From the NCBI GenBank assembly GCA_019057385.1, contig JAHQJS010000004.1, positions 1,199,068 through 1,263,067 of the forward strand: a stretch of DNA of 64,000 bases, read 5' to 3'. The notes under the pieces were generated by a model, which saw only the letters and a program-made list of their open reading frames with translations, was not told the origin of the DNA and searched no databases. Every line of letters starts with the position of its first letter. Within the stretch, counting starts at the first letter, position 1. A program made the translations under genes and the position numbers. Shown piece after piece: positions 26,037 to 35,928 of this stretch. This DNA is from Candidatus Borrarchaeum weybense (lineage in GTDB: Archaea > Asgardarchaeota > Sifarchaeia > Borrarchaeales > Borrarchaeaceae).

Positions 26037-27407
26037 TTACCAGCCTAATAAGGCTGAAATCAGGAAAATATAACCAGTTGCAACAACGAGATTTACAATT
26101 GTAATGAGCGTGCCTAATTTCATAAATTCAAGCCATGAAATCCCATTTCCTTCCTTTTTTAAGAGTCCAATCGCCACTATGTTCGCGACACCACCTATTG
26201 GAGTTAAATTTGCCCCTAGATTCGCACCTAGGATTGTGGACCAGATAATGGCTGTTTCGCTAAAACCGCCCGTTGTAGCAATAGTTGGGATGACAAAGAT
26301 CAATACTGCTGTAACACTAATGTTGTCCATAAATCCGGAAAGAATGGCACTCAACCATATTATAATAAACCAGAGGAGATATTTATTATCACCGGCCACG
26401 ATACTTATAGATTCCGCAAATATATCTAAGAGCCCTACTTTATGAGCACCACCTACAAGAATAAAAATGGCTACAAAAAATATCGCCATCTCCCAATCTA
26501 TTTGTCTCAGAATGATCTCTATCCTCGTATCTGAAAAGAGAATAAAAAGAATGGCACTAGTCAATGCGACGACATAGAATGGCATATTTATGAAACTGGC
26601 AATTATAAATGCTGCGATTGTTCCTATCAACAAAATTGCGGCAATATAGAACACCCTACGACTCCTGACGACTTGCCACTCATCCAAACCTAGAAAAGTC
26701 CTTTTAAGATCTACAGATATATTCGCGGTTTCTTCTTGCATTTTTTTGCCGTAAAGTAACTTAAATAAGAATAAATTAGTTATGACAAGAAGTACGCCGA
26801 TTGGAAGACCAAGGACAATAAATCCTTCATAGGAAAGAAAATATTTATGAGCAAGATCATAATTAGATGCTACAAGGATGTTTACGAATGAACTAATAAC
26901 AGTAGAGACACCAGCAGAGTTAGCAGTCATAATCTCACTAACAATGAAGGGTACAGGATCCAAATGCATGTTTCTGGTAACGACAAGTGTAAGTGCTCCA
27001 ACGATGATAAACGCTGGAGCGGCACCTAAAAGGGCAGAAAGACCAAAAGTAAGCAGATTCATGTAGAGAAAAATCTTGATAGGTTCTCCTTCTGTTAGCT
27101 TTATTATCTTAATTGTGATAAAGTCGAACAACCCAGATTCGCGTGACGCCTCAACAATCACTAAAACGGATACTACTATCGTTATTGTTCGCCAATGAAT
27201 TAATTCACCGAATAACTCTGCATCAGTAAAGATTTTAATACCTGAAGTCAGGAAGATAACTTTTACAAATAATATAACACCGATTCCCCCAAGCAAAGCT
27301 GCTAACGTTTTGTTCATTTTTTCTGTTGAAATAAGGACATATGTAGCGATTAGTATAATGGCAATCCCAATCATTGCGACGGTACTATTAACGGACATTG
27401 TTATCAA
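26037..27407 (-). CDS. SLC13/ArsB/NhaD-type permease
   Basis: The 456-residue integral membrane protein has about 11-12 hydrophobic segments in two homologous halves. Each half contains a re-entrant motif: SALLGAAPAFIIVGALTLV and ETAIIWSTILGANLGANLTPIGG. The ANLTPIG motif is typical of the ion-transporter superfamily members ArsB, NhaD and CitMHS. Substrate could be arsenite, Na+/H+ or a carboxylate, and it cannot be settled by eye. It is not near the arsenic genes at 57.8 kb. The downstream gap before tfb1 is long. Confidence 0.82.
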   Translation of the reverse strand: MITMSVNSTVAMIGIAIILIATYVLISTEKMNKTLAALLGGIGVILFVKVIFLTSGIKIFTDAELFGELIHWRTITIVVSVLVIVEASRESGLFDFITIKIIKLTEGEPIKIFLYMNLLTFGLSALLGAAPAFIIVGALTLVVTRNMHLDPVPFIVSEIMTANSAGVSTVISSFVNILVASNYDLAHKYFLSYEGFIVLGLPIGVLLVITNLFLFKLLYGKKMQEETANISVDLKRTFLGLDEWQVVRSRRVFYIAAILLIGTIAAFIIASFINMPFYVVALTSAILFILFSDTRIEIILRQIDWEMAIFFVAIFILVGGAHKVGLLDIFAESISIVAGDNKYLLWFIIIWLSAILSGFMDNISVTAVLIFVIPTIATTGGFSETAIIWSTILGANLGANLTPIGGVANIVAIGLLKKEGNGISWLEFMKLGTLITIVNLVVATGYIFLISALLGW

Positions 27408-28140
27408 CTAAATAATGTTTTATTCTATATATTTAAACACTCAGAGAGAACCACGTAATTAGATGGCATATCTGAGTTAAAAGTTCTCCAACTTTCTAGA
27501 AAGTTAGCGAGAAATTCCCCAGAATTGGAGGGACAGTTAACAGAATAAAATACAGTTTTATTGGCTAACTAGCGAGAAGACCTACCAATTTATTGGGATT
27601 CTAAATAGAAATGAAGTCTCTGTTAGAGAGACAAATAATTAGATAATTTATATCCTTTTTAAAGCTTCTGGAAAAAAACAAAATCTTATATCGATAATTT
27701 TAAGGTCTCCTACATAAGGCATCGATATTTTATTGCTAAAAAAACGCTTTAAATTCAATTAGATATCAAATTAAACACTTTTACAAATTGATCATAAATC
27801 AAGGTTTAAGAAAAGCATTTAAAACAGATTTTATAAACTTTAAATCGTTAGAAGAAAATATTTTTTTGAAAATATGTTTCAAAATAAATGATTTTGTATT
27901 TTAAAAAGCAAGATCGCCTATTTCTTGATTATACCTTCTCTTTTTGATTTGCCGTAATAAAAACATTTATAAGGTTATCGAAACATAACTATATATAGAT
28001 ATAGAAGATGCGGTTTTACAGATATCTAATTATTGAATTCATACTTGATGAACTTTTTTTAAAGAGAAATACGCATTAATTAGATATGGTGCCCCATTCT
28101 GAAAACTGATCCATCTTGAAAAGAGAATAGGGGTGATATA
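27408..28140. other. long intergenic region upstream of tfb1
   Basis: This 733-nt AT-rich, non-coding stretch holds the tfb1 promoter near its right end. TAGCGAGAA occurs twice (near 27504 and 27567), a possible protein-binding pair. I see nothing else that stands out. Confidence 0.45.
27979..28020 (+). promoter_or_regulatory. archaeal promoter of tfb1 (BRE/TATA)
   Basis: CGAAACATAACTATATATAG (27979-27998) has a purine-rich BRE-like stretch followed by a strong TATA box. Transcription should start about 25 nt downstream, near 28020, giving a leader of about 120 nt before the TTG start, with AGGGGTGAT as ribosome-binding site. Confidence 0.5.
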
Positions 28141-29106
28141 TTGAGTGAAGCATTAGAAACTAAGGGCAAAAACCAAATGAATTATAGTAAGAGCTTATTT
28201 AAAGGGGTGCATTGCATTGAGTGCGGTTCAACTGATATCATTTGGGATGAAACTCGCGGTGAAATTATTTGCAACAATTGTGGATTAGTTATCAAAGAAC
28301 ATATGATGGATATGGGACCTGAATGGAGGAGTTATACGGCGGAAGAACGAAAGAAAAGAAGCCGTGTAGGAAGCCCCATTAATTATTCTATTCATGACAA
28401 AGGCTTATCAACTATGATTGGTCGTGAAAATAGAGATACTTATGGCAAAAAACTTGGCCCCAGCCGACGTGCTGAAATTTATAGATTAAGAAAATGGCAA
28501 CGACGAATACGAATCCATAGTTCACGTGAACGAAATCTTATTCGAGCGTTAAGCGAACTAGATCGTTTAGCGAGTCAAATGGGCATTCCACGATCTATAA
28601 AAGAAGAAGTGGCAATGATTTATCGCAAGGCGTTAGAAAGTGGAATTAGTAGAAGTACTTCAATCGAAGAACTAGTTGCTGCCGCGCTATATGCTGTCTG
28701 TCGAATCAGAAAAATACCTCGGACCTTAGATGAAGTTGCAGAAAAATCGCACATCAGAAAAATTAAACTTGGAAAAGCATTTCGACAACTTGTCAGAAAG
28801 GTTAATGTAACAATCCCAATTAGTTCTCCAATTGATTTTATTCCACGATTTTCCAACGAACTAGAACTCTCTGGAAAGGTTGCAAACAGAGCAAAAGAAA
28901 TCCTCGACGAAGCAAAAGAAGAAGGCATCACAGCTGGAAAAGACCCAACAGGAATGGCTGCTGCTGCACTTTATGTAGCAGGAATAATCGAGAATGAACG
29001 ACGAACACAACGAGAAATCGCACGGGTTGCCCGAGTCACCGAGGTAACAGTTCGAAATCGATACAAAGAAATAGTACGAGAACTTGGGATTTCAGCAACT
29101 CCTTAA
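28141..29106 (+). CDS. tfb: transcription initiation factor TFB (TFIIB homologue), copy 1
   Basis: The 321-residue TFB recruits RNA polymerase to TATA/TBP complexes and reads the BRE. Seen in order: a zinc ribbon (CIECGS...CNNCGLVI, residues about 23-48), a B-reader/linker (PEWRSYTAEERKKRSRVGSP, then SIHDKGLSTMI), and two cyclin repeats. The second repeat ends with an HTH (TQREIARVARVTEVTVRNRY). Start TTG 28141 has AGGGGTGAT upstream. It is followed by a closely similar second TFB, and a relic of a third lies 6.6 kb upstream. Multiple TFBs often direct alternative regulons in archaea. Confidence 0.97.
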   Translation: MSEALETKGKNQMNYSKSLFKGVHCIECGSTDIIWDETRGEIICNNCGLVIKEHMMDMGPEWRSYTAEERKKRSRVGSPINYSIHDKGLSTMIGRENRDTYGKKLGPSRRAEIYRLRKWQRRIRIHSSRERNLIRALSELDRLASQMGIPRSIKEEVAMIYRKALESGISRSTSIEELVAAALYAVCRIRKIPRTLDEVAEKSHIRKIKLGKAFRQLVRKVNVTIPISSPIDFIPRFSNELELSGKVANRAKEILDEAKEEGITAGKDPTGMAAAALYVAGIIENERRTQREIARVARVTEVTVRNRYKEIVRELGISATP

Positions 29107-29410
29107 GTACCCCCACTAGATACTACTCTTTTTTAATTTGATTTTTTTTGACTGTTTTGGAACTATTCAACGTTTAAGTTCAATTTTTTTGAGATCAGTT
29201 CTATCTCAAACTAATCTCTAATTGGATTATCTTTAAATATGTTGTAAACTAATATGGGGTATAAGAGATGCGTTTACGGGATTTTTGATATAATGAAGTT
29301 GCAAATGAAAATCTTCTTTTATTTGTATTCTGCACTTCAAGATTTTTGCTATTCTAATCCGTAAACCAATCTATATACTTGATAGATTCAAGGCGAGGCG
29401 GTTTAAAACA

Positions 29411-30357
29411 ATGGAAAATTAGTAACTAATAAAAAACGAAGACCAGATTGCCATACAATCATTTGTACTGAATGTAGCTCAACCGATGTCGTGTGTGATG
29501 AAACTCGTGGTGAGATTACCTGCAATAGATGCGGCTTAGTTATTATAGAACACATAATTGATTTGGGACCAGAGTGGCGAAGCTATACAACTGAAGACCG
29601 AATGAAAAAAAGCCGTGTAGGAAGTCCCATTAATTACTCCATTCATGATAAAGGCCTATCTACTATGATTTGTTGGAGAAATCGAGATGCTAAAGGTCGA
29701 AAATTCTCACCTAGGCGACGTATAGAAGCATATAAATTGAGAAAGTGGCAAAAACGCACAAGAATTCGTAATGTTCGAGAAAGAAACCTTGTTCGGGCAT
29801 TAAGAGAGTTAAATCGTTTAGCAAGCCAGTTAAGTATTCCGCGATCTACAAAAGAAGAGGCTGTAATTATCTATCGCAAGGCAGTGGATAAAGGGTTGAG
29901 TAGAGGCATAAATATGGAAACATTAGTTGCAGCCGCACTGTATACTGCCTGTCGAGCCCGAAGAATTCCACGTACCTTAGATGAAATCGCAGAAAAGTCA
30001 CAAACTAGCAAAAAACACATTGGATCATGGTTTCGACGACTTGTTAGAAAGATGAAGATTTCTATCCCTATAAGTAAACCGGTGGACTTTATCTCTAGAT
30101 TTTCTAATGAATTAGAGCTTTCGGGAAGAGTAATAAGTAGAGCTATAGAACTCCTTGAAGAAGCAAAAGAAGAGGGAATTACAAATGGGAAAGTCCCGAC
30201 TGGAATAGCCGCTACTGCACTCTATATTGCTGGAATCCTTGAAGATGAACGAAGAACAAAGCGAGAAATCTCACGAGTTGGACAAGTCACAGAAGTTACT
30301 GTTCGAAACAGATATAATGAATTCGTGGAGAATCTTGAGATAGAGATTATGGCATAA
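29411..30357 (+). CDS. tfb: transcription initiation factor TFB, copy 2, with apparent frameshift at the start
   Basis: This is a second TFB, clearly a tandem duplicate of copy 1. Conservation runs through the whole zinc ribbon (CTECSS...CNRCGLV), but ordinary start codons in that frame begin only at GTG 29491, which would cut off the first cysteine pair. The frame is open back to 29419 and lacks a start. ATG 29411 (ATGGAAAATTAG) is one base out of frame, and an extra A in the A-run would restore MEKLVTNKKR. Either the assembly dropped a base or the gene is freshly damaged. The linker differs (TMICWRNRDAKGRK) and the HTH is intact. Confidence 0.85.
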
Positions 30358-30625
30358 GTGATTTGCTGAACTCAATTCTTTTTTATTATTTTTTGTTGAT
30401 CGTTAATGATTAATTTCTTGAAGTTCTCATCAATTGAAACTATATAATGATTTGTTTCCTATTTCTTTTAGTAGACTTCAACAACTTTCTCCTGAGACAA
30501 TATCTGTGAAGGATTTTCTTATCAAGAATGATTAACGGTTTTTCAGATTTATGCGGTTGATTGGAAATATTTCTGAATTGGTATGAGTCCCGTACAACCG
30601 AAAGTCCTATAAGGTCGAGCAGAAT

Positions 30626-31075
30626 ATGTTAAGATACAAATATCGTAGTGCAGAGTTTCTAATCCTGCTGCGAAAAAGAAAGGTGGTATCTCTGAATTTA
30701 GTTTTAATCCCTGTAGATGGATCTATTCGCTCAGAAAAATCAATCGAATTTGCTTCAAGTATTCTAGACCATTCCATAAAAGTAATTGTATTCCATGTTA
30801 TGAAACCTGGCGGTAATTTAAATGAAGCAAATACCTTTGTTAATCGAGCTAAAGACACCTTAGAGAAATCTGGATTCGAAAATATTAAAACAGAAATAGC
30901 TGAATCACTAAGCGATCCTAGTGAAGAAATACTGAACAAGATTTCCCGAGAAAACATAGATTTTGTAATTATAAGCGCTTATGGTTATGGAAAAAGTGAA
31001 GAGAGCAAGGAAATTGGATCAGTTACCCTGAGTGTTGTTAATCGAGCAAAGTGCTCCATAATCGTGGTTAAGTGA
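30626..31075 (+). CDS. universal stress protein UspA family, divergent member
   Basis: The Usp fold is shown by VLIPVDGSIRSEKSIEFA at the start and VIISAYGYGKSEESKEIGSVTLSVVNRA near the end. The nucleotide-binding G-x2-G-x9-G-S is altered, so ATP binding may be lost. ATG 30626 gives 149 residues, but the first 19 are basic and unlike the family. GTG 30683 would give a more typical N-terminus. It converges on the GH15 gene with only 8 nt between stops. Confidence 0.8.
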   Translation: MLRYKYRSAEFLILLRKRKVVSLNLVLIPVDGSIRSEKSIEFASSILDHSIKVIVFHVMKPGGNLNEANTFVNRAKDTLEKSGFENIKTEIAESLSDPSEEILNKISRENIDFVIISAYGYGKSEESKEIGSVTLSVVNRAKCSIIVVK

Positions 31076-31083
31076 TTTACCCG

Positions 31084-33087
31084 CTAGATAGTGATAACTA
31101 GATTCTCGGTAGCGGGAACTATTTTGAAATATGGCTCTTCAAGTTGATATCTGCCCCCCTCAACGCTAATTTCCTCTCCAGCAGCACAGGGTATCAAGAA
31201 GGTGATTTCTTCTGGAGTTTTCAAATAAACCTTCGTAAGATGTTCATCTATATGACTTTTCAAAGAAATATCTTTACCAAGGAATTTAAAATTGTGTATC
31301 TCAGAGGATTTAAAGATATCAATTGGAACGACTACCTGAAAATCCGCGCAGCGGATATCAAAGAATCCTTCTAAGATCGTTTTTATGTACTCTTCGTGAC
31401 TAAAACTTTGCGGAAAGTTACCTCTCTGCTCTAAGGAGCTAGGGTAAAAATGCTCAGCCATCAGTCCTAGACTATTTGAGCAAAAAATTGCAGAAGAAAG
31501 CAAATCGTAGTATCTATCGAACTTTCCTGCTCTGGTAAAATGTCTAGCAAGCCAGAATGTAGAAAGAAAGAATGGATGCTCCTCATCTGGATATCGGGCA
31601 AATCCTCCGTCTCTATCTAAGATCTTTACAATTTTATCTACTGTCTTCATCATCTTTGGATCGTCAATAGGAATTAATTCATAAAGACTAAGCGCTAATA
31701 CGGAAGAATCTAATATATGTTTCTCAAAACTTTGAACAAAGGATCCTTGAGACTCAGACCAGCCTTTAGTATCAATTTTCTTCATTATTGCTTCGAACGT
31801 TTCCTTATAGGGATCTAATATAACCGGTGAAGATAAAACCTTGCAGATAGTTATAAAATCTCTCAACCCTACCGCACATATAGCCTTGCCATAGACATAA
31901 TTGTACCTTTCTCCTCTAAATTCCCAAATTCCATTCTCTTTGAGATCCCAGATGTCTAAAATTACATCTGCAGCCAACTTCAATCGAGGGAAAGTTTCTT
32001 TCAAATAGTTGATATCTCCACTGTGTTGATAGTATTTGAGAACTGAATTAATTACTAGGCCTTCACTATCAATTTGAAATTGATCTGATGCCGCATTTCC
32101 AATCCGAATTTTACCTCCATACTCTTCAGGTATATCAAGCACGGATTCATTCCCCAATTTTTTACCATTGATAGTATAAAGAGGGTGTTCCCAGTGACCA
32201 TCATCGCCCTGAATACTGAAGAGAAAATCTAGAACTCTCCTAGAGGACGTAAAACAACTACTCATAGAAAGTGCTTCAGAGGTGAAGCATGCGTCCCTTA
32301 CCCAACAGTATCGATAATCCCAATTCCCGTCTTTACCAAGTGTATCAGGTATGCTGGTGGTGGGTGCTGCTAAAACAGCCCCTGTTGGATGATAGATCAA
32401 ATTGTGAAGAACCTGTAAGCTAATTTTATATATCTCAGAGATTTCCCTGAGACCGACATTGATCTGAACAGTATTTTCAAAAAACCTCTTCCAGAAGTCT
32501 AACTGCTGATTGAAAGGATGTGCTATTCCACACGGACCTCCGAATGAAAAATGCAGTTCGGTGAAAAAATCTCTGTCTAGATCTATTAGAATAATATTAT
32601 CTTTTTCAATATTCAAGTTGTGTTTTGAGCTAAGATAAATTTCAGAATTGCCTCCTGTAAGTTTGACAATATTTCCAATTTTTTCCAGTTTTACTTCTGC
32701 ATCATCGAAGAATTTAAGAGTCAACCCTAATTTTTCAGGAGGATTATCGTAAAAAGTGAGCCGCCTTAAATAACAATTTGTAGCATGTGGCATATAGTCA
32801 ATGAGATGAACAGTTAAGTTTGAATCCATCAGGATATTCACTAAAATGGGATAGTAATTTAAATAATGCAGATGAACACTCTCAAAGTTTTCTAGAAACG
32901 TATCTTCACCCGAATCTCTTGTAAACAATTTTATATAACCGCCCTTAGACTTATTTAAGATAGAAGCAATTAATAGATCAGAATCAAACTGAGGGAGAGA
33001 GAGCCATTCTATATTAGAATTTTCATTTATTAGCATTCCAGTGATACCATTTCCTAAGTAACCATAATTTGGGAACAACGACTTCAA
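31084..33087 (-). CDS. glycoside hydrolase family 15 (trehalase/glucoamylase type)
   Basis: The 667-residue protein has an N-terminal beta-sandwich (GYLGNGITGMLINENSNIEWLSLPQFDSD) and an (alpha/alpha)6 barrel with WDYRYCWVRDACF, GNAASDQFQIDSEG and NFPQSFSHEEY. These are marks of archaeal GH15 enzymes, some of which are trehalases. It lies next to the trehalose-6-phosphate synthase/phosphatase gene on the same strand, so trehalose breakdown is the favoured role, with glucoamylase as alternative. The general acid/base glutamates lie in the usual regions but I cannot fix them by eye. Start is TTG 33087. No signal peptide is seen, so it is likely cytoplasmic. Confidence 0.88.
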   Translation of the reverse strand: MKSLFPNYGYLGNGITGMLINENSNIEWLSLPQFDSDLLIASILNKSKGGYIKLFTRDSGEDTFLENFESVHLHYLNYYPILVNILMDSNLTVHLIDYMPHATNCYLRRLTFYDNPPEKLGLTLKFFDDAEVKLEKIGNIVKLTGGNSEIYLSSKHNLNIEKDNIILIDLDRDFFTELHFSFGGPCGIAHPFNQQLDFWKRFFENTVQINVGLREISEIYKISLQVLHNLIYHPTGAVLAAPTTSIPDTLGKDGNWDYRYCWVRDACFTSEALSMSSCFTSSRRVLDFLFSIQGDDGHWEHPLYTINGKKLGNESVLDIPEEYGGKIRIGNAASDQFQIDSEGLVINSVLKYYQHSGDINYLKETFPRLKLAADVILDIWDLKENGIWEFRGERYNYVYGKAICAVGLRDFITICKVLSSPVILDPYKETFEAIMKKIDTKGWSESQGSFVQSFEKHILDSSVLALSLYELIPIDDPKMMKTVDKIVKILDRDGGFARYPDEEHPFFLSTFWLARHFTRAGKFDRYYDLLSSAIFCSNSLGLMAEHFYPSSLEQRGNFPQSFSHEEYIKTILEGFFDIRCADFQVVVPIDIFKSSEIHNFKFLGKDISLKSHIDEHLTKVYLKTPEEITFLIPCAAGEEISVEGGRYQLEEPYFKIVPATENLVITI

Positions 33088-33266
33088 CCCCTTTTCTTAA
33101 TCCACTCTCTAGTAATTTATGTGTTTAAAATGATCAAATTTGCGAACTAAAAAGCCCCATTAACCCCCTTAAATCTAATTTATGCCTTCAAGAGGTTCAG
33201 AGCCTATCTGTTCTCTCCATTTTGCTCTGTCAAGATAAAAACCACCGTTGAAAAGTCCAGTGTGAC

Positions 33267-35462
33267 TCACTTCTTGTCGCTTTCAATTTCTTCTAATTCT
33301 GTTAATAGTGATCTCACTTCTCTAAAAGACTTCACACTGAATTTAGCATGAGAGGGCCCCAATCCCACCTTAATAGAATATCCTGATTCAGGAATGACTG
33401 CAAAAATATCTTCGTCGGTCACATCATCTCCTATTGCCAGAATAAAGTCCCAAGTATCTTTGGAAATCCAGTTTAACGCTGCCTTTCCCTTGTTTATACC
33501 AACGTTCTTGATCTCAATCACTTTGTTCCCTTCCAAAACTGCAACATTAAGATTGGCAAATAAATCTAAAAGCTGCGCTTTTAACTCACCTGCCCTTATT
33601 AAAGCCAATTCTGGATCTACTTGCCGATAGTGCCAGGCGAGGGAAAAATCTTTTTCTTCGATGAGGGCACCTGGAGTTCTATCTACATAGCGTTCAAGCA
33701 GTGGTCTTATTTCTTCTTTCCAATCGTTTCTTAAAGGCTCGATCATCTGCCACATACTTTCTTTTTCCTTAAGCCACACGCCATGCTCAGCAATCATTTC
33801 AAGCTTTAGACCACGCAACCATTTTTCCAATATTTCTTTGTCTCGTCCGCTTATTATGACAATTGTATTATTTGTATTCTGAGTAAGACATTTAAGCATT
33901 TCTAAGAGCTCCGCATCTGGTTTCGCTTTTGTGGGTTTTTTTACAAATGGAGTAAGAGTTCCATCGTAATCTAATAAAAGCAATCGTTTTTTGCTTTTAA
34001 GATATTTCTCAATTAACCTCGTCTTCCTTTCATATGTAAGTTTCGTCCCATAGAGTTCTTGCTGAATTCCTTTGATAGTACTCAATCCTTCCATAAAATC
34101 CTCAGCCCAGCGGACAACATTATAACGGCGTAGCCTCTCTTGCATCATTTTATTATTTTCTATTTGAACTTCTTCTGGCATCGTTAGTGCTTCCTTTAAG
34201 GCGTTTGCAACTTCCTCTTTATCGTTTGGATTTATTATGATGGCTTCTCCCATTTCTCTTGCAGCTCCCGCCATTTCACTAAGAATTAACACGCCCTTGC
34301 CGTCGAGTTTACTAGCAACGAACTCTTTTGCTATTAAGTTCATTCCGTCTCTTAGAGGAGTTATCAGGGCGATATCGGCAATATTATATAGTGCAACGAG
34401 GATTCGAAATGGTAAGAATTGATACAGATACCAAACAGGCACCCACCCAATCTTTCCATGTTGTCCGTTAATTCTGCCGACCAACTCATCCAATTGTTTT
34501 TTCAGTAGCTCATATTGTTCCACTCCTGTTCGTGAAGGGACTGCGACTAAAATTAAAGTTACTTTTTCGTCATATTCTGGATTATTATCTAAAAATAGGT
34601 CAAACGATTCCAGTCGTTTTAATATGCCTTTTGTGTAATCCAATCTGTCAATTGAAAAAATTATCTTACGTTCGCCTACTTCATTTCGAATTTCTTTGAT
34701 TTCTTCTTGCACTTCTGGAGTAGATACCGCGCTTGTAAATCGATCGTAGTCTATTCCCATAGGAAAAGTATCTACTTTAGTTACACGGTTATCAACTGTG
34801 ATTTGACCAAAAGTGGATTCATAACCTAATATTCTACTAACACTAGAGTTAAAATGTCGGACATAATCGAACGAGTGAAATCCTATGAGATCTGCCCCTA
34901 GAAGCCCATTGAGTATTTCTTTACGCCAAGGAAGCAGTCGGAATACTTCAAAAGAGGGGAATGGTATGTGAAGGAAGAAACCGATAGTCGCATCGGGAAT
35001 CTCTTCTCTTATAAGTTTTGGCAACAGCATTAGGTGATAATCATGCACCCAAATAGTATCGCCTGGCTTAAAAACTTTCATAATAACTTCAAAAAAAGCC
35101 TCGTTCACTCGCTCATAACTTCTCCATGTAAAGTCGTCATATTTGGTGTATTGAGTAAAGTAGTGAAAAAGAGGCCAAACTGTTTTATTGCAGAATCCTT
35201 CATAATAATTTTCAATATCTTGCTGGGGTATATAGACTGGATAAAAGTTCTCGGATTTCAATCTGGCATTGACTTCATTTTCCCTTCCTTCTATATCTTC
35301 TAGCGTTATACCTGGCCATCCGATCCATAAACTCTCATATGATTTATAAAATGAACTAAGACCTGTGGCCAGACCCCCTACACTGCGTTTAAAGTCTAAC
35401 TTATTTTCTGTCTTTTCTATACTAATGGGCAATCTATTTGAAACAATTAGTAATCTATTCAT
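33267..35462 (-). CDS. bifunctional trehalose-6-phosphate synthase/phosphatase (OtsA-OtsB fusion)
   Basis: The 731-residue fusion makes trehalose in two steps. The N-terminal GT20 synthase (residues 1 to about 475) begins LLIVSNRLPI and contains VHDYHLMLLP, FFLHIPFPS and SIDRLDYTKGI. A C-terminal HAD phosphatase follows, with the nucleophile motif DYDGTLTPF, the ISGRD segment and the motif GDDVTDEDIF. Both active sites look intact. It is upstream of the GH15 gene on the same strand (179 nt apart), so synthesis and breakdown may be co-regulated. It starts at ATG with a GGGGG ribosome-binding site. Confidence 0.95.
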   Translation of the reverse strand: MNRLLIVSNRLPISIEKTENKLDFKRSVGGLATGLSSFYKSYESLWIGWPGITLEDIEGRENEVNARLKSENFYPVYIPQQDIENYYEGFCNKTVWPLFHYFTQYTKYDDFTWRSYERVNEAFFEVIMKVFKPGDTIWVHDYHLMLLPKLIREEIPDATIGFFLHIPFPSFEVFRLLPWRKEILNGLLGADLIGFHSFDYVRHFNSSVSRILGYESTFGQITVDNRVTKVDTFPMGIDYDRFTSAVSTPEVQEEIKEIRNEVGERKIIFSIDRLDYTKGILKRLESFDLFLDNNPEYDEKVTLILVAVPSRTGVEQYELLKKQLDELVGRINGQHGKIGWVPVWYLYQFLPFRILVALYNIADIALITPLRDGMNLIAKEFVASKLDGKGVLILSEMAGAAREMGEAIIINPNDKEEVANALKEALTMPEEVQIENNKMMQERLRRYNVVRWAEDFMEGLSTIKGIQQELYGTKLTYERKTRLIEKYLKSKKRLLLLDYDGTLTPFVKKPTKAKPDAELLEMLKCLTQNTNNTIVIISGRDKEILEKWLRGLKLEMIAEHGVWLKEKESMWQMIEPLRNDWKEEIRPLLERYVDRTPGALIEEKDFSLAWHYRQVDPELALIRAGELKAQLLDLFANLNVAVLEGNKVIEIKNVGINKGKAALNWISKDTWDFILAIGDDVTDEDIFAVIPESGYSIKVGLGPSHAKFSVKSFREVRSLLTELEEIESDKK

Positions 35463-35928
35463 TTGTCCCCCTCAAAATTCTTAATTTTATTGATTATTAA
35501 AAAAGTACGATCTCTATGCTGTTTTATGCATATATCACAAGATGCAAGGACCTTTGTTATTAGATGAAACCAAATACGGCATGTTCCTTTTATTTTCATG
35601 TTTTATACATATTCTCCTTAAGTCTAATTATTGAATATAATATATTATTCTCGTAAGAGTGAAATTGGTATGGTTTGCGAGAGTCTACAAGATTTTGATA
35701 TATATTGTAGACCCATTATTTTTGATATATGTGAATATTTTAGTATTAGCGATATTAAAACTCGAAAACCACTACTAGTAAACACAAGAATCCACATATC
35801 CACAGGAAACTACTATTATTCTCTCAAATTAATAATCTTACGCATCTCACATTCAAACAGATGAGGCTGACTGCTACTTATTTTCGTAAAATAAGTATAC
35901 GAGGGATGCAGAGGTTGTGGAAGAACCT
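35463..35928. other. intergenic region with two inverted repeats
   Basis: This 466-nt region between the TreT-1 and TPS-TPP genes (both leftward) contains GTCTACAA/TTGTAGAC (35683-35712) and the perfect palindromic hairpin ACTTATTTT-CGT-AAAATAAGT (35876-35896). The first could be an operator for the trehalose genes, and the second lies just past the TreT-1 stop and may end its transcript. An open frame at 35631-35864 looks random. Confidence 0.45.

Noticed and set aside
35631-35864. Plus-strand frame of 77 codons
   Set aside because: It is AT-rich, without a ribosome-binding site, spans an inverted repeat and shows no family pattern.
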